The translations under genes and the position numbers were made by a program. The notes under the pieces are model-generated. The model ran no database searches, was not told the DNA's origin, and saw only the letters and a program-made list of their open reading frames with translations. Below are positions 10,906 to 22,494 of a stretch of 64,000 nt of DNA, one piece after another. This DNA is from Armigeres subalbatus (taxonomy: Eukaryota > Arthropoda > Insecta > Diptera > Culicidae), in NCBI RefSeq assembly GCF_024139115.2, contig NC_085141.1, forward strand, positions 64,555,675 to 64,619,674, given 5' to 3'. The first letter of the stretch is position 1; each line of letters starts with the position of its first letter.

Positions 10906-11334
10906 GAGAAACCACTTGACCAATATGAACAGATGAACAGCATGCTGTGTATAAACTGATGTTTAAACTTCCATGTTCAAACCCGTGTGTTTGAACTTGG
11001 GCGCACACTCGTGTTCAAACCGGGTGCGATTTTGGTTCGGTTTATGATGAACTCGGTTTGGATCTAGTATGCATGTTTGAGTGTGAACTTGCACACGGGA
11101 AAACTGCACTTGTTTAAACGCGGTTCATGTTTTCGTGAAGACTGCTTCTATCTTCTTCTTTTTTTTTATCTTTTCCTGCCAACTTCTTCCTCTTCTCCCT
11201 TTAAATCGATTGATTTAGTTACTCGATTTAATGTATTGTTCAATCGCTTGACGCCCCTGTAAAGCTCTCATAATGCAACAATAAACCGATTAGACGGATA
11301 CAAAGTAGGCCGACACATCCGACGAAGGCACATG

Positions 11335-11503
11335 TAGAGATGTCGCAAATTAATCGTTGTGATAATCGATTGATTTTGAATCGATTACTTCTGAACAATT
11401 AATCGATTCAATAATCAGCAGGATCGAGAGTAATCGATTAGTTACTAATCGAGAATAACCGAATAGTTACTAATCGATTCATTGGGATTTTACGACATCT
11501 CCA
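11335..11503. mobile_element. hAT-like MITE, 169 bp, rich in AATCGATT
   Basis: The ends TAGAGATGTCG (11335) and CGACATCTCCA (to 11503) are inverted with one mismatch. Flanks are GGCACATG (11327-11334) and GGCACGTG (11504-11511), a 7/8 match for an 8-bp duplication. The interior is mostly ATCGATT/AATCGATTA palindromic motifs. Confidence 0.8.
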
Positions 11504-11548
11504 GGCACGTGCTTTTCGCAAAATGACAGCAGTGGTGGATTGGACCCG

Positions 11549-11700
11549 TAACTCTGGGTAGACACCTTTACGTGATGTGTTACGGGGTAAGATCTACCAC
11601 GGTTGCATTGCCAGCTACAGGCAAATCCTGACCCAACGAATACCTTCCTCATTATCCAACTCCGTGGTATTTATGAGGGTGTCGCTAAGTCGGTTGTGTT
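11549..11700 (+). repeat. 5' part of the SINE/LINE-like repeat, copy 2
   Basis: The sequence matches 909-1058 with few changes: GGGTAGACACC, AAGATCTACCACGGT, GCTACAGGCAAATCCTGACC and TCCAACTCCGTGGTA. Downstream of about 11695 the two copies diverge. Confidence 0.8.
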
Positions 11701-11859
11701 TAGTGTCTGTTCCGATAACGTGAGGGGTAACGTGCATGAAACCACCATGTTTGATATTTTCTGGAGACGCATAATATAAATCCGAACCCAAAGCCGAGTA
11801 AGGCGTTTGTTTCGGAAACAATGATTGTTTTGATAATGAATGCTTGTGCTCCCTGCCCA

Positions 11860-12125
11860 ATTTTCATCAGGATTTTCTTCTGAAATTCCTCAAGGTTAGC
11901 TCCAGAAATTAATTTAAAAATTCCTTTAGAGATTTCCTCGGAAGTATCATTTAGGAGTTGGTTTGGAAAATGTTCCAGAAAATCTACCGGTAGTTGCCTA
12001 AAAAAACCTTCTTAAATTACGTAGCGAATTTATTTAGAAAATCCTCGAGAAATTGCTTCAGAAGTTCCTCCAGGAGTTGTTTTGAAAATTGCGTCTCAAA
12101 TTCCTCCCGGAATTCTTTAGGATGC
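11860..12125. repeat. TTCC/GGAA degenerate repeat
   Basis: Short imperfect units such as GAAATTCCTC, AGAAATTCC and GGAATTCTT recur, as at the start of the window. Confidence 0.7.
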
Positions 12126-14785
12126 GGCGGCTGTAGAAGAGTCGGCAATTCAACACACGCTCCCTAGAAGATCTAGCTGTGAAGAGATTGTTCGTTGAAG
12201 AACTTCAAGCTCAGGCAGCGGATGTTCTGGATCAGTGGTGCTCAGCACTTTGTGCGTTTTTTTACTCATTTTTTAAAAATAATATTAAGTAAATCAAATG
12301 AGCCCACCAGCGCCGTGAGAAGCTCTTGTTTACCAAAAGCAGTTTCGCACTTAGCTTTATATTTTTTTAACAGATCGATATAGGGACTGTTCCGTTTTCC
12401 ATCTCACTCACTGCGATAGGATGCAAAACAAAGAAATACAGCACCAAGCACCACGTCACTTTTTTTTGCTAACACGCCTGCTCACTGGTGAAAAAAATTA
12501 CAAAAATAAGAACCATACAAAATTCCTTTTCATTGCTTTGTTTTTGATGGGATGGAAATTTCTATTAATAGCTATGGGATGAAGTGCCGAATCGTTCTCC
12601 TATCCATGAGGACATTCAGCGATGGGACTGACAATCAGAATCAAAACAAAGTGTGTATGCAGTTGAAGGTAACTCAGTGCAGGTGATGACCGGGCTTAAC
12701 ATTTTCCTTCGAATCGTTATGTCAGTCCGGTCCAAGGACGACAAAAAATCAAGTACACCCAGTTCTTTTTTTTACATGGGTGGTTTTTAGTCGATTAAGA
12801 CGTTTAGCGTTAATGAAACTATGAGTTAACCCCGTGAAAAAATTCACAATAAATCAAAGAAAATTCAGGTGGTATTTGAAAAGCTGAAAAAATCAGGTTG
12901 ACCGGGAAATTAAAGAATACCAACCGTGTAAAAAAATATTAAGTGTAAACAAAAATCTCTAGCTGATCGCAGCTGTCTTATAGATTGCCTTATAACATAC
13001 TGATCTAATAATCCCGTCGTTGTACTTTAAAGAAAAAATAAGGGGTGAACGATTTTCACTTTAACACACTGTATGTGTTGCTCTAGAAGAGGGCCCTTTT
13101 GTGTGAATGGAGCACAAAATTGTGTTAATCATTTTGAGCGTGTACAGAGCTTCGATTCTGGCCATTGATTAAAAGCACTGCCGAAGATTAAGTATATGCA
13201 CATGAAAGGATGGTTCTTTAGACTAAAACTGTGAACGTCTGCTGCAGTAAACAGATAATGCCACACCACCATCAAAGTGGAATACGCCCGATACTGGTGC
13301 TGAAGTGCAGTCATCCATCCTTGGTCAACATTCTATCGTCCATCCATCGTATCCATGTGCTTTTCCAGTGAGACAAGAAGCCCATTAACACATGATAAGG
13401 GCTGAGAAACTATTGATGAACAAAGCTCACTTCTTAAGCATATATAATTTTAATCAGGCAACCCAGTACATTGCCCATTTACAAGCCAGATAGAAATATG
13501 TATTTTATGAGCTTTTCATAAGCATTTTAGCTTAAATGTGAATCATCGTGGTCTGTTCAACAATAGCCTTCTAGCCCTTACCACAGTCAACGCGTGAGAT
13601 GTAGTCGAGTCACCGACGAAAATACACAGAGACCTGCAATCAAACAGAGAAAAGAAAAACTACCATCAATCTACGGAAAAGTTGGACATGGTTCGGAAGT
13701 AGAATAATATTGACATAACTTTGTGAAGGGTTTGCTCGGCAGCATCACACTGCTGGTCGTTTCACTGACTGGCGGAAACGGAACACGGTAATGGAAACGA
13801 GCAAACCGCACACAGTTAATTGTATTAGGTGTGCTTAAGAGATATATGTTTTATGCTTGCACGTGTAGAAGCTCATATCACGAGGAGCGCTTAGGATTAT
13901 TCGTTGGATTAGAGTTAATAAGGGCGTGAGTCGAATCAACCGGAAATTAACTTAACTTGCAGCATGACAAGCGAATCAACTGTTACAACTTAATCCCGTC
14001 AGCTGTCAGCTGCTAGCAATTAATAAAACCGTCGTAAAAATTAAAATGTTGCTTGGGTTACATTAATTGTTTTTCTTGATGCCTTGCCTGCCCTCGTCAC
14101 GATCATCGAACAAGCACTAGAAGCGTCTATGAAAATTAAGAATGCTACAAGACCCAGACCAAGTATGACGGGATAATGAATTACTGCGAGCCCCGAGGGT
14201 ACCCATGGCGGGAATGTTGTTAATAAAGATGTACAATACAAACTAATTCGGCAAACTCTCCCTAATCATCCTTTTTTTGCGCGCGCTTGGGTTATTAAAT
14301 GATATTGGAAAAGTTTTTTCCCCTTTCAAGTAATCAAGCGCTCGCATGATACGTAATTCATAATCGCGCTTGCAGCGTTTTGATGCTGTGGGAAACTTTT
14401 CGGCTTCGAAGAAAGGGCAATATTTCGATATTTGCGAAGACCAAGGCGTAAAATTTGGCTTTGAGAAAGGTCGGATTTGATGTACAAAACCGATTATTGA
14501 GGCAGATGCTTCGAATTATTTATGCAAGAGAAGAGATAAGTTTGTGTAAAAAGTAATCGTCTAAGTTTATTGAGCTCGAACAAATAAAAATGATTTTCTA
14601 TCGAAAATTAAATTACAAATTCAGATCCATTGCATTTATTGCCTATTATGATTGAATTTAAAAAAAAATTGTTCAAAATTCATTTCATTACTATAATGCT
14701 TTCGTAAATCCTTAGGTTCATGTAATGATACTCTTATTCCTAGGCGAATGAATTAATTTAAATTCTTTGAAAAATCACACACTTA
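12126..14785. other. Unassigned, possibly single-copy sequence
   Basis: About 2.7 kb without a recognisable gene, tandem array or TIR pair. The short frames at 13129-13314 and 14041-14241 (minus) do not match anything I know. The second has a hydrophobic core (VILGLGLVAFLIF) but no supporting splice or start context. Confidence 0.35.
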
Positions 14786-15680
14786 TTGATTGGCAAGCGA
14801 AGTTGGTCGAAAATCCCTCTCGTTTGTTCAGTGATGAACTTAAAATCAAATTTAAAAAATCACTCTAAAAAGTTAAAAAAAGAAGATGGTCGTACCATTG
14901 CTGATTCCAACGAGGTGGCCAACACACTTGAAAAGTACTTAGCCGGGCCATCGTCGGTATACGACTACTCTACCATCACTGATAGCACTTCGCCTATCAT
15001 TCGCCCTATCCAACAGCATTGGGAAGTCATCCGGTCCCGATGGGGTTGGGTAAACCCTAACGCCTTCCGCTAAGATTCGATTCCTAGAGTTGGTCTACCA
15101 AATATGGTCTGACCAAACTTTTCCAGATGAGTGGCGAAAAGGTTTGGTAATCCTTTGCCTAAGAACAGCATCTACTCCCGGGACGACACAAAGCACCTGC
15201 CCATCTCGCTGACTTCTTGTGTGTCCAAGGTCGTCGAGAGATTGGTGAACTGGGGCGGATGAGTGACAAACTAGAAGCAGATGGTAGACTCGGCTTCTGG
15301 CAGTACGCGTTCCGCCAAGGGTTCGGTAAGGGCACATACTTTGCAAACTTGGGAGACGTTTTGCAGGACGCTTACAACGAGGGCAAACACACCAATCTGG
15401 TATCTCTGGATATCTTCAAGCGCTTCAACACAACTTGGACACCTTTCGTCCCTCAACAGCTGAGCATTCTTCAGCAACATCCTTTGTTTCGTCCGGAATT
15501 TCTTCACAAGGCGCCTAATAGGAAACCAAGGCTACAGGACTTTCCCGAAGAAGAATGGCGCACCCCAGAGCTCCGTTCTGACGCTGTTTCTTGTCGCCAC
15601 CACCCCGGATGGGTCAGTACCCCGAATAAAACATTGCTGGAAATCCATTTCCCCGAACACATTTCAAATCTGTAGTTTTC
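14786..15680 (+). pseudogene. Non-LTR retrotransposon reverse transcriptase fragment (N-terminal half)
   Basis: The first frame carries KKEDGRTIADSNEVANTLEK, typical of the linker before the polymerase. After a shift come FPDEWRKGLVI, PISLTSCVSKVVERLVN, QYAFRQGFGKGTYFANLG and the motif A region LVSLDIFKRFNTTW (catalytic D of SLDI). Another shift gives motif B as NGAPQSSVLTLFLVA; the usual G of PQG is S. Motif C (YADD) is not reached. Several frameshifts show it is dead. The matching downstream half of a similar element lies at 22495-23720 in the same orientation. Confidence 0.8.
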
Positions 15681-15889
15681 CTTCATTATTTTTAAAACCC
15701 ACAGATGCCGATGAATCGCACAATGACAATCTTTGAAAAAAGAGCTACTTATTTAGAGTTACTTAGAGAAACGCAACAAAAGTTCTGTTCAACCAACATT
15801 TCTGATTTTTCGTCTAATTAACTTAAACTATCATTCTATGCTATTATTACCTGGGGAAGTGCTATTCTACTAAATGGAGCAAGTGACGA

Positions 15890-16136
15890 GATAATCCCTT
15901 CTTTCAATCAACATAAGGCGAACAATGGAAATATTGCCTTTTTCAAAAGAATGCTAACGGTTTAAGCCAAACAGATGTAGTAACGCCTTCTTTAAATGAA
16001 CGCGTTTGCACAGTTTGAGGCGAACAGAGCAGATGATACCTTCTTATAATAAACGCGTTTCCCCGGATTAAGGCAAACCGACTTTACAACGCCTTCTTAA
16101 AAAGTATGGGTTTGCCTGGTTTAAGGCGAACGTAGT
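15890..16136 (+). repeat. Roughly 54-bp degenerate tandem repeat
   Basis: ACGCCTTCTT...AACGCGTTT...TTTAAGGCGAAC recurs with unit starts near 15934, 15984, 16038 and 16091 (50, 54 and 53 bp apart). A further decayed unit lies upstream. There is no coding signal. Confidence 0.65.
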
Positions 16137-16516
16137 TAGAGCTGTGCGACGGTCCAAAAATCGTCGGCGGCGGCGTTTTTCAGAATTTTGGCCGGCGGCG
16201 GCGGCGTGAATCTTCGTGGCAATTTTTTATTACAATTAAATTTTTCCAAGTCTTTTTTTGCATTTTTTTTTTAAATATATTGTTTGGATATTTAGACATT
16301 AACGGAAAAATCTTTAGAATTTCACGGGAAAAGTCTGAGGTACTTCCCTACAAAATTCACTCAATTTTTCCAAAATATTCATTTGGAATTTTTTTTTGAA
16401 TTTTTCACGGGAACTACTTTAAAGTTTCGAGAATTCTTTAGAATTTTCAAAAGAAGCCCTTTAGAACTCGCAAGGAAAATTATTAGTGATAAAATCTTCA
16501 GAATTTCTACGAGAAA

Positions 16517-16778
16517 CTAGTCGACCCGGCAGACGTTGTCCTGCATAGTAGGCGAAAATGCGCGTTGTGAACTGGCCATGCGAAATTTCCATACGATTCT
16601 TAATTTTAGTTTTTCACGATTTACTCCATCTTACCCGTGATTTTCGCATAAGGAAATATCTTATAAACCCGTCGGAAACGATAACGAATGTTTCTGCTGA
16701 AGAAATGAAAAAAATCCATCGAGCCGTTTTCGAGTTATGCGGATACGAACACAGACCATTTCATTTTTATATATAAGA
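16517..16778 (-). mobile_element. Helitron-like non-autonomous element, 262 bp
   Basis: Read on the minus strand it starts TC (TCTTATATATAAAAATGAAA) and ends CTAG, sitting between A and T as Helitrons do. The 3' end CGGGTCGACTAG is preceded by a GC-containing stretch with hairpin potential. Related copies lie at 34972-37159 and 55391-55562. No Rep/helicase is present. Confidence 0.75.
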
Positions 16779-16999
16779 TTAAACCAAATTTCTTCAGGAG
16801 AATGTTCAGAATATCTACGGAAAGTTTTTCGGAAATGCTGTTTAATAATTTCCATGGGAAAAGCTCTGGAATTTTCACCAGATGCTTCGAAGTTTTTACA
16901 GAAAACTGTTCAGAAACTCCATAGGAAATTTAATGGAATGCATGTTTTTCTTTTCAATTGCTACACGGAGAAAAATATGTTAGAATCAACCATATGGAT

Positions 17000-18000
17000 T
17001 CTGCAACAACAAAAATGTTGATACAGCCACATATAGGGTTGAACGAACCATACGGTCCATACACGATAGTTCACTGGTTTGTTTCTTGAATAAACTTGTT
17101 TTATATATGTTTTAACCATGCTTTCCAGCTATCTCTGTCAAATAATCAGGGATAGTAATGCTCACTTATTGTCACGAGCAGATGCTCACTCACGCTGATT
17201 TTCACCGAAAAATCATTTTGCGGGAAAGAAAAAAAAAGGCCTGATGAGAGATAGCTATTTGTCCTCACAGTTCGAGCCAAGAAAAGTTTATTTGCTTTTT
17301 TTTCTCACTTGTTTTATATTTTTCGTGCCTTCACCAGTGCAAACAAGAGTAGCCTTTGTGGAACAAATACCAAAACCAACAAGCAGACAACGTGAAGGTA
17401 TGGCTAAAGTAAGTGCAGCCCACTGCTATTTTTGTTGGTGTTCTAGGTTCGAATCCTATTGCGGTCTCAATTTTTTCATAAACGCACACTAAAAATTATC
17501 GTGAAAAATTTATGAGCCGTAAGAATGATGAAATGAAAAAAAAAATCAAGTAGGCACATTTTCGTTTATTTTTAAGCCTGCTTTGAAGAAAAAAGAGCGA
17601 GTGAAATGTTTCTTGCCACAGACTGCCAAGAAAGATTCTCCTTCGACCCAAAATTTTTGTCTCACCGAAACGAAAAGTACGAACCCTGCAAATAGTACAT
17701 CAGAACAACAATATTCATGGTTGTTTTCACTTACGAAATTTCTGCGAAACTAATTTATCGAAAATATGATGACATCAACAAAAGAGGAAAAAAGTGACTT
17801 CAACCGAATCGAGTTAGCTTCATGGCGAGAGACAGTCATCTACCATATCTTATAAGTCATAAGAACGAAATATTTATTGTTAAGTCATACAGACCGCATC
17901 GTGCTTTCGTGCTGTGTGGTTCTTTCTCTCTTTGCGGAAGGAAGTTTTTAATACTACCCGAAGCTATTTTAATTTCAATGGTGCTTCTTAGCGCTATTTG
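17000..18000. other. Unassigned sequence within the composite block
   Basis: A-rich and T-rich sequence with no recognised gene apart from the tRNA-like piece near 17,430. The short frames are not supported by motifs. Confidence 0.35.
17395..17470 (+). repeat. tRNA-like sequence with perfect B box
   Basis: TGGCTAAAGTAAG resembles an A box and AGGTTCGAATCCTATTGCGG contains a consensus B box. A T-run follows at 17471. The arms do not fold into a complete cloverleaf, so a SINE head or decayed tRNA copy is likely. Confidence 0.45.
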
Positions 18001-18158
18001 TACCCACTGATCCCGTTACGATCTTTGCAAGGACCCGTGCCTTCGTTTTACGTTGGACCCGTTTGCGGAAGTAAAATTCCGACAAGCGGTGGTAATCCTG
18101 CAGGGACACCGTTCTGGGAAAAAAAAACTCTTAGAAGGTCACGTCTCCACGCTCAGCA

Positions 18159-19202
18159 ATGAGCATTAATAAAAACAAGAGGAAGGGGGAGTCTCTGAAT
18201 TCTCCACTTCCTTCAAAGAAACAAGGTTTCAAGACCGTCCTGCCAAAGCGCGGAAAAAATAGAAGGAAGCTGGAGAATTCAGATATTCCTTCTAACTCTA
18301 ATATCGGAAACTGAGCGATTGTTCAAAGTCGTCTTGAAAGGTCTCCCCAGTGATGATAAATCACTGGATGAGATTAAAATTGAAATTTCTCAATTACTTG
18401 GATTTTCACCAGTCCAAGTAATTAAGATGAAAAAGAAATCCCACTCCGGTACTTTCCAAAGGGGCATTTCTCAAGAATTTTATTTAGTTCATTTTAACAG
18501 TGAACTAAATAATATGAAAAGTTTGGAAAAAGCCTGTATTATGTCCCATGTCCATGGTACATGGGAACATTTCCGCAGGCCTGGGGGAAATTTCCAAAAT
18601 CCCACCCAGTGCCGTAAGTGCCAAAAGTGGGGTCATGGAACCAAACATTGTCACATGGATGCTAAATGCATGATTTGTGGTGGAACCTCTCACGCCATGT
18701 CCTGTGAGAGAAGATTCCAATAAATTTAAGTGCGCAAATTGTGGGGGCAATCATAAATCCAATTTCTGGGAATGCCCTTCACGCAAAAAAAGTTTTGAAT
18801 TCCCGTGCAAAATTGATGACGGGAAATTCCAATCGGATCCCAGATTCGACGGGTAGACATTTTTCAAACGCTCAAATTTCGAAGCCAGTTACCGGTCGAG
18901 CAATTCATACCCACCACAATTCACAAACAAATTTTGCCGCTCGTCAACGGGTAGCAAGCACTTCAGCAAATTCCAATTTTTCCAATGTACCTACGTATGC
19001 AAACATCGCTGCTGGTAGACAAAATTTCTCTTCTCAAAATGAGGTTTATACCCATGTCCCAACGGAAAATAATGGTCATGTTGCCGATTCAGGTAGCATG
19101 ACTGCTTCCGATTTTGATTTTTAACTGAACAATTGCATCACATGATTGATGCAATGTTCAAAGCAAATACCATACCAGAAGCTGTTCAGGTTGGTATAAA
19201 GT
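18159..19202 (+). pseudogene. Juan-like ORF1 (gag-like nucleic-acid-binding protein), broken
   Basis: ATG at 18159 opens a basic N-terminus (MSINKNKRKGESLNSPLPSK) that meets a stop near 18312. The frame resumes as LPSDDKSLDEIKIEISQLLG with the gag-like central fold. Zinc knuckles follow: C-x2-C-x4-H-x4-C twice (CRKCQKWGHGTKHC and CMICGGTSHAMSC). A frameshift near 18712 precedes a third, CANCGGNHKSNFWEC. The tail is Ser/Asn/Thr-rich. In Jockey-type elements this protein coats the RNA and aids retrotransposition. At least two lesions make it non-functional. Confidence 0.8.
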
Positions 19203-19214
19203 ACACACAAAAAA

Positions 19215-21350
19215 TTGTTATCGGACTCCGTTTTAATGGATCTAAATAATTGTGTGAAAGTTCTAAATTGGAATGCCCGCTCTTTAAAGGGTAAGGAAGA
19301 TGAATTATTCAACTTCCTAACAGTTCATAATGTGCATATTGCCATTATAACAGAAACTTATTTAAAACCAGAACTCTCCATTAAAAGAGATCCAAATTAT
19401 TTTATCTACAGAAATGATCGTCTTGACAGCGCCTGTGGTGGGGTCGCCATTGTCATTAATAGACGTATCAAACATAAATTATTTTCTTCGTTTGAAACCA
19501 AAGTTTTTGAAACCTTGGGAGTTTCTGTTGAAACAAATTTCGGTCAATTTTCCTTCATTGCAGCCTACGCCTTTTCAATGCAATGGGCAGCAAAAGAATT
19601 TATGGAAAGCTTATCTTCAAATTCTGACTCGCAACAAATCAAAATTCTTCGTAATTGGTGACTTCAACGCTCATGGAATAATGGTCAAAGCAATTCCAAC
19701 GCCAAAATATTATTTGAAGATTGCTCTGCGGGATATTATACTATTCAATATCCCAATGGCCCAACTTGTTTTTCATCCACTCGAAATCCTTCGACAATTG
19801 ATTTGGTTTTAACGGATTCAAGTCAGCTGTGTGGCCAATTGGTAACTCATGCTGACTTTGACTCTGATCACCTTCCTGTGACATTTGAAATCTCACTAGA
19901 AGCCATTTATAATCCAATCAGCTCTACTTTCAACTATCATAGGGCTGATTGGGATTTATATAAAACGTATATCGATAGGAATTTTGATGTTGATATTCCT
20001 CTCGATACCAAAAGTGATATTGATAATGCTCTCGTATCTTTGACAAATTTAATTGTCGAAGCCAGAGGCATTGCAATTCCTAAATGTGAAATTAAATTCA
20101 ACTCCATTATTATTGACGACGATCTTCAGCTACTGATCCGTCTTAAAAATGTGAGGCGAAGGCAATACCAAAGAACTCGCGATCCCGCTTTGAAAGTTAT
20201 TTGGCGAGATTTGCAAAATGAAATTAGAAAACGTTTCGCTATTCTGAGAAATACCAACTTTGAGAATAATGTCTCGAAGTTGGATCCCAGTTTTAAACCC
20301 TTTGAAATTAACAAAATTCTTAAAAACCTCAAAAGCCAATTCCAGCGCTTAAAGAGGGAAATAAAATTTTATTAACAAATGGCGAAAAGGCTCAAAAACT
20401 TGCTCAGCAGTTCGAGAGTGCCCATAATTTTAGTCTAGATCTCACTAGTCCAATTGAGGATCAGGTTACACGGAGCTTCGAAGACATTCTCAATCAAGAG
20501 AATGTTTTTGACCCTTCGTTGGGAACCAATTTGGATGAAGTGGGATCTATTACTAGAAAATTTAAAAATATGAAAGCCCCGGGTGATGATGGTATTTTCT
20601 ACATACTTATCAAAAAACTTCCTGAGAGCTCTTTATCCTTTTTGGTTAATTTATTTAATAAATGGAAAAACGCCAAAGTTGTTCCAATTTTTTAGCCGGA
20701 CAAAAATCCAGCTGAGGCTTCTAGTTATCGCCCAATCAGTTTGCTTTCTTCTATAAGCAAACTGTTTGAAAAGATTATTTTAAATAGAATGATGGTTCAT
20801 ATTAATGACAATTCTATTTTTGCTGATGAGCAATTTGGTTTTCGCCATGGGCATTCAACCACTCATCAGTTATTAAGAGTTACGAACTTAATTCGGCTCA
20901 ACAAATCTGAAGGATATTCGACTGGAGTTGCTCTTCTTGATATAGAGAAAGCATTTGACAGTGTGTGGCATGAAGGTTTGATTGTAAAATTGATGAATTT
21001 TAATTTTCCTCTGTACATTATTAAACTGATCCAAAATTATTTATCAGATCGCTCACTGCAGGTAAACTATCAGAATTCTAAATCTGATAGATTACCTGTA
21101 AGGGCTGGTGTCCCCCAAGGCAGCATACTGGGGCCCATTTTGTATAACATTTTTACTTCTGACTTACCTGATTTACCACCAGGGTGTCAAAAATCTTTGT
21201 TTGCAGATGACACGGGCCTTTCAGCCAAAGGGCGTAGCCTTCGTGTCATTTGTAGTAGATTGCAAAAAAGTTTGGATATTTTCTCCACTTACTTGCAAAA
21301 ATGGAAAATTTCCCCGAATGCTTCCAAAACTCAGCTTATGATTTTCCCAC
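19215..21350 (+). pseudogene. Juan-like ORF2 (APE endonuclease plus reverse transcriptase), broken
   Basis: The endonuclease begins VKVLNWNARSLKGKEDEL and includes ITETYLKP. A frameshift near 19660 leads to IGDFNAHG, and after another shift to SDHLPVTFEIS, the catalytic His motif. The linker carries MKAPGDDGI and, after a stop at about 20694, SSYRPISLLSSISKLFEKII. The RT frame 20741-21460 has motif A ALLDIEKAFDSVW (catalytic D67), motif B AGVPQGSILGP and motif C LFADDTGLSA (FADD at residues 154-157). The polymerase core looks intact within this frame, but upstream shifts prevent a full ORF2. Confidence 0.85.
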
Positions 21351-21514
21351 ATTTTCACAATTTAAATATTCATTTTTTTTTACGAAAAGCTGTTTTGTTC
21401 TTCGGAATTTTGAACGAATTTCTTTGGATTTCTACGGGAAATTCTTTGTTTTGCTCATAAGAAATTCTTCGAAAATTCTTCAGAAAATTACAAAAAAAAT
21501 TGGAAGGGTCGTTT

Positions 21515-22190
21515 AACCGCCGAACGGGCCGAATGGATCATATGACTGAATGGCTTTCAGCCAGACCATATTTTCGGCCAAATGACTAAAAGATATTTTC
21601 GGTCGTATATCCATTTCATTAAATGACATTTTTGGGTCTAATGTTTCATTTGGCCAAACACCTTTCGGCCAAATAGCCCTTCCTGTTGTTTGATCGAAAG
21701 TCATTCGGCAAAAAAACATTTATTGGATTGTCGCTTGGCCGAATAACACTGTAAGCCGAATTCCATTTGGCGGAATTATGTAAACGTCTGTCCGAAACGG
21801 TTGTTGGGTCGAAAATGGTTTGACCGAAAATGTAATTTGGCCTAATGTGTTGGTTTGACCTAGCAACCCTGTAGACAGAAACTGCCGTTTGGTCGAAATA
21901 CTCGAAATATAGTTTTGCCGAATAGATCGTATAGCCGAATTGACCTTTCTGCAAAACACTCCGACACTTTAGGATTGATGTTCATTTCGGCCAAATTGAG
22001 CTATTCGGCAAACGGAGTTTTTCAGTCAAAGGAACTGTTCGGCTGAACGACATTTTCGACAATATGTACCTTTTCGGCATTTTTCGGCAAAATAACTTTA
22101 GGCTAGATGGGTTTCGGCTAAATGGTTTGTTTGGTCAAATGCCATATTTGGCTAAACAACATTTGACTTTCGGCCAAATGTCTTTCTGTC
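21515..22190 (+). repeat. Degenerate TTCGGCCAAATG-type minisatellite
   Basis: Variants of TTCGGCCAAATGAC, TTTGGCCGAAT and GGTCGAAA recur every 20-25 bp over about 680 bp, with both GCC and complementary GGC forms. Units are strongly diverged. Apparent frames on either strand are by-products. Confidence 0.7.
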
Positions 22191-22494
22191 ATCAAATTCT
22201 ATTTCAACGAGAAATTCTTTGGATTTCAACGAAAATCCTAAAACACGGTAAAAAAGTTAAAAAAACGAGTAATCCTTCAGAATTTGCACTCGAAGTTCTT
22301 CTTAGTTTTTTCCAAGGAAATCATTGTTATTTTTACGAAAATTTCAGAGGAGTTTCAACGACTTCTTCGAATTTCAGTCGGCGTGAAAAGCATAGTTCAG
22401 CGGCGTGACAAATCTTAAACGGCAGCGCGCCGATGCAAGCTTGTCGGCGACGACGGCGTGCCAAAAACAGTCGGCGGCGGCGCACACCTCTACC

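Larger units (their letters stand above)
9500..11130. repeat. Region with recurrent GTTCAAAC / GTTTGAAC motifs at both edges
   Basis: Segments 9530-9680 and 10920-11130 share GTTCAAACATGTGC, TGAACTTGCACACGGGAAA and related motifs in both orientations. Clusters of one motif near two edges could be subterminal repeats of a DNA transposon of about 1.6 kb. No sharp TIR or duplication was found. The interior contains tRNA-like pieces and no convincing gene. Confidence 0.4.
18005..21350 (+). mobile_element. Juan-like (Jockey clade) non-LTR retrotransposon, 3'-truncated
   Basis: A G/C-richer 5' leader leads into an ORF1 with three CCHC-type knuckles, then an ORF2 with APE endonuclease and reverse transcriptase in the usual order. 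Several frameshifts and a premature stop inactivate both. The coding sequence stops shortly after the RT thumb (NASKTQLMIFPH), where AT-rich repeat begins. The 3' UTR and tail are missing. It lies inside the 16137-22492 block. Confidence 0.85.
16137..22492. mobile_element. Composite block bounded by GCCG-rich hAT-like termini
   Basis: The left end TAGAGCTGTGCGACGG is followed by GTCGGCGGCGGCG. The right end, read in complement, is TAGAGGTGTGCGCCGCCGCC (22492 leftwards). The first 12 bases agree at 11 positions. The 34295-40338 block has ends of the same type. The adjacent octamers AACGTAGT and CCTACGAT do not match, so the two ends may belong to different copies. The interior holds a Helitron-like element, a Juan-like LINE and TTCGGCC repeats. 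Confidence 0.5.

Noticed and set aside
14041..14241. Minus-strand 66-codon frame with a hydrophobic segment
   Set aside because: No family match, splice support or start context; hydrophobic runs are common in AT-rich DNA.
17395..17470. Functional tRNA gene
   Set aside because: It has a good B box but no complete cloverleaf or acceptor stem, so a SINE or decayed copy is likelier.
16137..22492. Single clean hAT insertion with target duplication
   Set aside because: The ends are inverted and similar, but the adjacent octamers do not match, so only a composite block is claimed.
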